Source of the DNA: Pseudomonadota bacterium
GTDB lineage: Bacteria; Pseudomonadota; Gammaproteobacteria; Steroidobacterales; GCA-2729495
Direction of reading: 5' to 3'
Assembly (NCBI GenBank): GCA_030836925.1
Contig: JAUPLK010000043.1
Location: 1 to 8,955, forward strand
DNA length: 8,955 nucleotides
Shown here: in pieces, positions 5,445 to 8,955 of the stretch
How positions within the stretch are numbered: the first letter of the stretch is position 1
How the letters are laid out: every line of letters starts with the position of its first letter
Notes under the pieces: generated by a model
Told to the model about the DNA's origin: nothing
Seen by the model: only the letters and a program-made list of their open reading frames with translations
Databases searched by the model: none
Translations under genes and position numbers: made by a program

Positions 5445-5492
5445 GTAGGGGCCCGACGATCCGAAAAAATCCAGCCAAACCCCGACACGGGA

Positions 5493-5503
5493 CTGGTGAC
5501 CAG
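5493..5503. repeat. Short palindrome CTGGTGACCAG
   Basis: Perfect 5-base arms around one central base, a size and symmetry typical of dimeric regulator sites. No promoter is obvious around it, so a role is uncertain. Confidence 0.3.
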
Positions 5504-5518
5504 ACTGCGATTCGGACC

Positions 5519-5548
5519 GCCGGGCCTGACCGGTGGTGCCAGCCCGGC
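5519..5548. repeat. Perfect 7-bp inverted repeat
   Basis: GCCGGGC (5519-5525) and GCCCGGC (5542-5548) are perfect reverse complements around a 16-base loop, enough for a stable hairpin in RNA from either strand. There is no T-tract. Confidence 0.4.
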
Positions 5549-5601
5549 AAAGAGTGCGAAACCGGGCCAACAAGAATCTGGAAGATCCTGCCTGGACGCC
5601 T

Positions 5602-5638
5602 TTTTTACCGGTCGCGAATTATTGCTCTGGGGTAAAAA
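5602..5638. repeat. 8-bp inverted repeat with T/A-rich arms
   Basis: TTTTTACC (5602-5609) is the exact reverse complement of GGTAAAAA (5631-5638), with 21 bases between. This symmetry at the start of the A/T-richer half resembles an element end or regulator site but matches nothing I can name. Confidence 0.35.
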
Positions 5639-5727
5639 GCCGGCGCTTTGTTCAGCAGGCAGGGCAGAAGTATATACAACTGGTCCGGCACTGCACCCCG
5701 GATTTGCCGGAGCTTTGAGGCGCGACA

Positions 5728-5782
5728 CTTATAGCCCTGAGGTATTAGCTATCTATCTGTTTAAATTGGCTTATGGCCCTGA
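5728..5782 (+). repeat. Direct repeat CTTATRGCCCTGA, 42 bp apart
   Basis: CTTATAGCCCTGA at 5728-5740 and CTTATGGCCCTGA at 5770-5782 match at 12 of 13 positions. The 42-bp offset equals about four helical turns, so both copies would face the same side of the DNA. Confidence 0.35.
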
Positions 5783-5846
5783 CCAGCGCCAGCAGGACGC
5801 TGCTGTTGCGTTGCGTAAAGCACGACGAATCAAGCATTTTTGGGGG

Positions 5847-5875
5847 TTGACAAGCCGGGTTTCAGTTCCTGCAAA
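5847..5875 (+). promoter_or_regulatory. Possible sigma-70 promoter of the glycosyltransferase/radical SAM operon
   Basis: A perfect TTGACA (5847-5852) is followed after 17 bases by TGCAAA (5870-5875), a weak -10 with three matches. Transcription would start about 5882, some 35 bases before the first gene of the operon. Confidence 0.4.
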
Positions 5876-5916
5876 ACGGGATCCGGACTGACCAGGCCAG
5901 GCGCTATGCTGGCCGC

Positions 5917-6600
5917 ATGTCCGACCTCCCCCACAACCCACCCGTACTGGTGATCTTCTGTCGGCGACCGGCCCCTGGCATCGGCAAACAACGCCTCGCT
6001 GCCGAGATCGGCAACACCCGGGCCGCCGACATTTCCGTTCTGTTGCTGAACACCGCACTCGAAGACGCGGCGCGCTGGCCAGGACCCGTGGTGCTCTCAC
6101 CCAGCGAGGCAGAAGATGCCGAATGGGCGGCAACACTGCTGGACAGACCGGTGCGCGTGATCCCGCAACCTTCGGGCAATCTGGGCCAGCGTCTGCAGAC
6201 CGTCGATCAACTCGTGCGCGACTGTTATCCGGCGCCTGTTGTTTTCATCGGCAGCGATGCACCGGCCCTGAGCGAGCAGGATTACGCCGCCGCACGCAAC
6301 GCGCTACTGCATCACGATGTGGTGCTGGCACCGGCACTGGATGGCGGCGTCACGCTGATGGCTGCGCGTCACGCCTGGCCCACCCTCGCCGACCTGCCGT
6401 GGAGCAGCGACCGGCTGTACACCGCGCTCGCGGAACGCTGCACGACACAGGGACTGCGCGTGGCCAGCCTGGCCTCGAGTTATGACGTGGACGTGGCGGC
6501 AGACCTGCAACGGCTCTGCACAGAGCTGCGCAGCGATCAGCGGCCGGCGCGCCGGATCCTGTACCGGACGCTATGCAGTCTGGGATACTCCTCCACCTGA
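5917..6600 (+). CDS. DUF2064 / TIGR04282 glycosyltransferase-like protein (rSAM/selenodomain-associated transferase 1)
   Basis: A 227-residue soluble protein of the GT-A/nucleotidyltransferase-like fold in which a nucleotide sugar or nucleotide is probably bound. The N-terminal nucleotide loop is VLVIFCRRPAPGIGKQRLA (10-28), with the family's Pro20-Gly21 and basic Lys24 and Arg26. The metal-binding region is VVFIGSDAPAL (108-118), followed by HDVVLAPALDGGV (133-145), where most relatives have DGGY. Length is normal for the family. The ATG at 5917 has no clear Shine-Dalgarno sequence, and no better in-frame start exists. It leads a four-gene run, 21 bp ahead of the family-2 glycosyltransferase with which it commonly co-occurs near radical SAM genes. 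Its true reaction has not been settled as far as I know; it may activate a sugar or other acceptor for the next enzyme. Confidence 0.88.
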   Translation: MSDLPHNPPVLVIFCRRPAPGIGKQRLAAEIGNTRAADISVLLLNTALEDAARWPGPVVLSPSEAEDAEWAATLLDRPVRVIPQPSGNLGQRLQTVDQLVRDCYPAPVVFIGSDAPALSEQDYAAARNALLHHDVVLAPALDGGVTLMAARHAWPTLADLPWSSDRLYTALAERCTTQGLRVASLASSYDVDVAADLQRLCTELRSDQRPARRILYRTLCSLGYSST

Positions 6601-6621
6601 ACGGGCGGCAGCGCAGCGAGC

Positions 6622-7419
6622 ATGGGTGCGGCAACCAACATCTTCGAGATCACACGGCCCCTGCGTCTGCGCCGCAGCGACGCGGCTGGCCCGTCGGTGA
6701 GCGTGATCATCCCGGTGGTGGCCGACAACGAAGCCCTGGCCCGCCTGCTCAATCGCCTGCATGCTCTGGAAAATCCGCCCGACGAGATCGTGGTCGTCGA
6801 TGGTGGCGCCAGCAGCGCGTGTCGCAGCCTGGCGCGCCGCTTCAGTTGCGTGTATGTCAGCGCCCGTCGCGGCCGCGGGCACCAGCTGCATGCCGGCGCA
6901 TTGCGCGCCTGCGGCGACATCCTGTGGTTCCTGCACGCTGACGCGGCGCCGCCGGGCAACGCCCTCGCCCTGATAAGAGCCCAGCACACGACGAGTTCGG
7001 CCGGCGGTTACTTCGGCTTCCGCTTCACCGGCACCGGCACCTGGTACAAGTCCGCGCTGGCCCGCCTGATCAACCTGCGCGCCCGCTTCGGCACGCCGTA
7101 CGGGGATCAGGGACTGTTTGCGACCAGGACCGCCTACGACACGGCGGGGGGCTTTGCCGACGTCCCCCTGTTCGAAGAAGTGGCACTGGTGCGTGCACTG
7201 CGCCGGCAAGGCAGCTTTGCCTGCATGCCGGCCGCCATCGGCGTTTCGCCCCGGCGCTGGGAACGTGACGGCTGGATCCGGCGCACGGTCGGCAACCGGC
7301 TGCTCGCACTGGGCCATGCGCTGGGGATCCCGCCGCATCGGCTGGCACGTCGCTATGCGCCGCTCAGCGAACCGGACGACACCACGGTGCGCCCGGCCCC
7401 GCCGCGCGACGATGCCTGA
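6622..7419 (+). CDS. Family-2 glycosyltransferase, TIGR04283 type (rSAM/selenodomain-associated transferase 2)
   Basis: A 265-residue cytoplasmic or membrane-attached glycosyltransferase with a GT-A fold. Visible motifs: VSVIIPVVADNEALARLL (26-43); IVVVDGGASS (56-65), the nucleotide-binding strand; RGHQLHAGALRACGDILWFLHADAAPP (85-111), in which HAD (105-107) stands for the usual metal-binding DxD; GGYFGF (128-133); PYGDQG (159-164); and FADVPLFEEVALVRALR (178-194), where Glu185-Glu186 stand for the usual Glu-Asp. Compared with relatives that begin directly at the first strand, this one carries about 24 extra N-terminal residues. The ATG lies 21 bases after the previous stop with a poor ribosome site, so re-initiation is likely. 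It ends 3 bases before the radical SAM gene. The acceptor is unknown. Confidence 0.9.
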   Translation: MGAATNIFEITRPLRLRRSDAAGPSVSVIIPVVADNEALARLLNRLHALENPPDEIVVVDGGASSACRSLARRFSCVYVSARRGRGHQLHAGALRACGDILWFLHADAAPPGNALALIRAQHTTSSAGGYFGFRFTGTGTWYKSALARLINLRARFGTPYGDQGLFATRTAYDTAGGFADVPLFEEVALVRALRRQGSFACMPAAIGVSPRRWERDGWIRRTVGNRLLALGHALGIPPHRLARRYAPLSEPDDTTVRPAPPRDDA

Positions 7420-7422
7420 GAC

Positions 7423-8340
7423 ATGCTGACCCGCACCGAAGCACACTGGCTGCAGACGGATGACGGCGCCGCACGCGGCTGGATACAGCCACACGCACTC
7501 GATGAACTCTGGCTGCATACCGGTACCGCCTGCAACCTGAGCTGCCCGTTCTGCCTGGAAGGTTCGCGGCCCGGCGACAACCGCCTGCAGCGAATCACGC
7601 TCAAGGATGCCCGGCCCTTCATCGAAGAGGCGTTGACGCTGGGCGTGCGGCAGTTCTCCTTCACCGGTGGCGAGCCGTTCATCGTCAAGGATTTCGTGCG
7701 CATCCTCGATTACGCCAGCCAGTACCGCCCGTGCCTGGTGCTGAGCAATGGCAGCGATGCGCTGTTGAAGCGCCTGCACCAGATCGCACGGCTGAAAGAC
7801 GCCGCGCAGCCGGTGTCATTCCGCATCAGCATCGACTACCCGGACGAGGTCCGGCACGACGCCGGCCGTGGCGCCGGCAGCTTTCGCCAGGCGCTCGAGT
7901 CGTTGCGCCAACTGCAGGGGCTCGGTTTCGGCATCTCGCTGGCACGCCAGATGCCGGCCGACGAAGACACTGCGAGCGTCGAAGCCGCTTTCCAGCGCCT
8001 GCTGGGCGACAACGGCCTGCCGGCAGCGACGCGCATCGTCGCCTTTCCGGATTTTGGCGCGCCCGGTGAGTCACGCAACGTGCCGGCCATCACCACCGAC
8101 TGCATGACGCGCTACCAGACCGAAGCGACCCGCCGCGCCTTCATGTGTGCCTTCAGCAAGATGGTGGTCAAGCAGGCCGGGCAGATGCGCGTTTACGCCT
8201 GCACGCTGGTCGATGACGATCCCGACTACGAGCTTGGCCGCACACTGGCCGCGGCCATGCCGGCCCGCGTGATGCTGCACCACCAGCGCTGCTACAGTTG
8301 TTTTCGCTACGGATCCAGTTGCAGCGAACTGGCCGGATAG
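7423..8340 (+). CDS. Radical SAM enzyme with cysteine-rich twitch/SPASM-like C-terminus
   Basis: A 305-residue enzyme that should cleave S-adenosylmethionine to start radical chemistry on an unknown substrate. The [4Fe-4S] cluster motif is Cys37-x3-Cys41-x2-Cys44 (TACNLSCPFC), followed by the SAM-binding GGEP at 82-85 (FSFTGGEPF). The C-terminal third has six cysteines, 227, 242, 260, 290, 293 and 300. The last three form C-x2-C-x6-C, close to the C-x2-C-x5-C of SPASM domains, and Cys242-x10-Gly-x6-Cys260 resembles the twitch start, so one auxiliary Fe-S cluster is likely. This points away from ArsS, the arsenosugar radical SAM protein often found with the two transferases, whose N-terminal motif differs. 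The start is 3 bases after the glycosyltransferase stop. The fold is sure; the reaction is not. Confidence 0.92.
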   Translation: MLTRTEAHWLQTDDGAARGWIQPHALDELWLHTGTACNLSCPFCLEGSRPGDNRLQRITLKDARPFIEEALTLGVRQFSFTGGEPFIVKDFVRILDYASQYRPCLVLSNGSDALLKRLHQIARLKDAAQPVSFRISIDYPDEVRHDAGRGAGSFRQALESLRQLQGLGFGISLARQMPADEDTASVEAAFQRLLGDNGLPAATRIVAFPDFGAPGESRNVPAITTDCMTRYQTEATRRAFMCAFSKMVVKQAGQMRVYACTLVDDDPDYELGRTLAAAMPARVMLHHQRCYSCFRYGSSCSELAG

Positions 8341-8362
8341 CCGACCGACAACGGAGCACGTC

Positions 8363-8824
8363 ATGATCGAGATCGACCCGGCCTGGGCCGGCAAGGTGCA
8401 GTTTTACGAACTGGTATACGGCGCCTGGACCGCCTACATCTTCCTGGTGCTGCTGTGGGAGAAGATCCTCAGGGCACCGTTGCCGGAATGGCGCTATGTG
8501 CTGCTCAACTTCATGGGCGGCGGCGCATTCTGGGTCAATCACTATTTCCAGAAGGCGCCGTTCTGGAGCCTGCTGCTCAACCTCTACACGCTGGTGTTCC
8601 TGGCCGTGTGGTGCTGGCAGGGCATCCGCGGCCACGGCCGCTCATGGGCCTGGAAACTGGCCGCCTTCGGCGCTGCAATCGCCTACACGGTCGTGTTCAT
8701 CGGTTTCGAGCAGATCGCACGTTACGGCGTCGAGCAGCAGGGCGTGAACGAATTCTGGTTCATGGCCGCGAGCTACCTCGGCTTTGTGGCCGTGATCGCC
8801 TGGCGCGGCCAGCGCCGCCCCTGA
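8363..8824 (+). CDS. Small multi-spanning membrane protein in the radical SAM cassette
   Basis: A 153-residue inner-membrane protein with about five hydrophobic segments: roughly 15-35, 44-58, 67-86, 98-115 and 130-148, the second being weak. It is unusually rich in tryptophan and tyrosine. Polar residues near or in the spans, such as Asn59-His60 and Glu116, could line a site or pore, but this is a guess. CGGAG stands 6 bases before the ATG, and the gene follows the radical SAM stop by 22 bases, so it is the last gene of the same transcript. I recognise no family. It may anchor the cassette's enzymes or move their product across the membrane. Confidence 0.82.
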   Translation: MIEIDPAWAGKVQFYELVYGAWTAYIFLVLLWEKILRAPLPEWRYVLLNFMGGGAFWVNHYFQKAPFWSLLLNLYTLVFLAVWCWQGIRGHGRSWAWKLAAFGAAIAYTVVFIGFEQIARYGVEQQGVNEFWFMAASYLGFVAVIAWRGQRRP

Positions 8825-8826
8825 AA

Positions 8827-8854
8827 CGGAAAGGGGTCAGACTGCTTTTCCCCG
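8827..8854. repeat. GGGGTCAGAC-containing element between convergent genes
   Basis: AAGGGGTCAGACTGCTTTTC lies in the 31-bp gap between the end of the membrane protein gene and the stop of the convergent gene. GGAAA (8828-8832) can pair with TTTCC (8847-8851), or GGGG with CCCC (8850-8853). GGGGTCAGAC resembles, from memory, short dispersed elements near REP-associated tyrosine transposases. It could serve as a shared 3'-end structure. One copy is seen in this window. Confidence 0.35.
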
Positions 8855-8855
8855 C

Positions 8856-8955
8856 TCAGGCCGGAAAAAAGTCGATCGGCTTGGTGGTCGTCACCGGTGG
8901 CACATCCTTCTCCAGGAAGCGGAACATGCGGATGCGCTGCACGAGCTTGCGCTCG
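8856..8955 (-). CDS. C-terminal end of an unidentified convergent gene (runs off right edge)
   Basis: The minus strand has an open frame from the window edge to a TGA at 8858-8856, giving 32 visible residues that begin ERKLVQRIRMFRFLEKDV and end KPIDFFPA. The mix of charged and hydrophobic residues and the high GC at third positions look like a real coding end, and the stop lies 31 bases from the convergent membrane protein gene. Too little is visible to name a family. Confidence 0.6.
   Translation of the reverse strand, partial: ERKLVQRIRMFRFLEKDVPPVTTTKPIDFFPA

Larger units (their letters stand above)
5445..5916. other. 472-bp stretch without a supported gene
   Basis: Open frames here (for example plus 5496-5891 and minus 5366-5728) lack a ribosome site, a recognisable protein or the codon pattern of the neighbours. 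The right half, about 5600-5790, is visibly richer in A and T than the rest of the window. It holds several repeats listed separately and a TTGACA near its right end. It may be a decayed gene or mobile-element remnant, or a long regulatory region; the sequence does not decide. Confidence 0.6.

Noticed and set aside
5496..5891. Plus-strand 131-residue open frame in the large gap
   Set aside because: No ribosome site, composition unlike neighbouring genes and no recognisable protein; a decayed transposase was considered but no motif supports it.
6571..7779. Minus-strand 402-residue open frame
   Set aside because: Antisense to the glycosyltransferase and radical SAM genes, whose motifs are clear; typical GC-rich shadow.
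7423..8340. Assignment of the radical SAM gene as arsS (arsenosugar biosynthesis)
   Set aside because: The partner transferases suggest it, but the N-terminal cluster region and C-terminal cysteine pattern do not look like ArsS.
1..8955. CRISPR array, tRNA, rRNA, integrase or restriction/defence genes
   Set aside because: No regularly spaced repeats, no tRNA-like cloverleaf or rRNA segment, and no protein with such motifs was found on either strand.

Overview
The window is GC-rich bacterial DNA with tightly packed genes. The gene set suggests a gammaproteobacterium, perhaps a Chromatiales-like or marine-sediment lineage: a CpxAR/RstAB-type two-component system, a thioredoxin-fold [2Fe-2S] ferredoxin, and the glycosyltransferase pair known as rSAM/selenodomain-associated transferases. 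The taxonomy is inference; no RNA gene or other phylogenetic marker is present.

Left part, minus strand (reading from 3408 down to 1): an OmpR-family response regulator and its sensor kinase overlap by ATGA. They are followed by a small cysteine-containing protein of unknown function, an adrenodoxin-type [2Fe-2S] ferredoxin and, 5 bp further on, the N-terminal part of a MaoC-type (R)-enoyl-CoA hydratase that runs off the left edge. Divergent from the regulator, on the plus strand, is a 39-residue single-helix membrane microprotein with an excellent ribosome binding site. The gap between them holds three GTTAC half-sites spaced exactly 10 bp apart, a plausible binding site for the response regulator that could serve both directions.

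Middle: a minus-strand gene (4607 to 3783) encodes a protein that resembles plant red chlorophyll catabolite reductase (RCCR), a distant relative of the ferredoxin-dependent bilin reductases. It is divergent from a thioredoxin-like [2Fe-2S] ferredoxin gene, which is striking because RCCR and bilin reductases take electrons from ferredoxin. The residue aligned with the plant catalytic Glu154 is an isoleucine, so the substrate and even the activity are open. A small secreted protein with two cysteines follows the ferredoxin. Next comes about 470 bp without a supported gene, less GC-rich than its surroundings and containing several inverted and direct repeats.

Right part, plus strand (5917 to 8824): a compact four-gene run encodes a DUF2064/TIGR04282 nucleotidyltransferase-like protein, a TIGR04283 family-2 glycosyltransferase, a radical SAM enzyme with a cysteine-rich twitch/SPASM-like C-terminus, and a small multi-spanning membrane protein. 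It looks like a biosynthetic cassette for an unknown, possibly sugar-modified metabolite. The last 100 bases hold the C-terminal end of a convergent minus-strand gene that cannot be identified.

The two best candidates for something undescribed are the bacterial RCCR-like protein with its divergent ferredoxin, and the radical SAM/glycosyltransferase cassette. A smaller lead is the microprotein opposite the two-component system. All family assignments were made by eye from remembered family motifs; no database search was possible.
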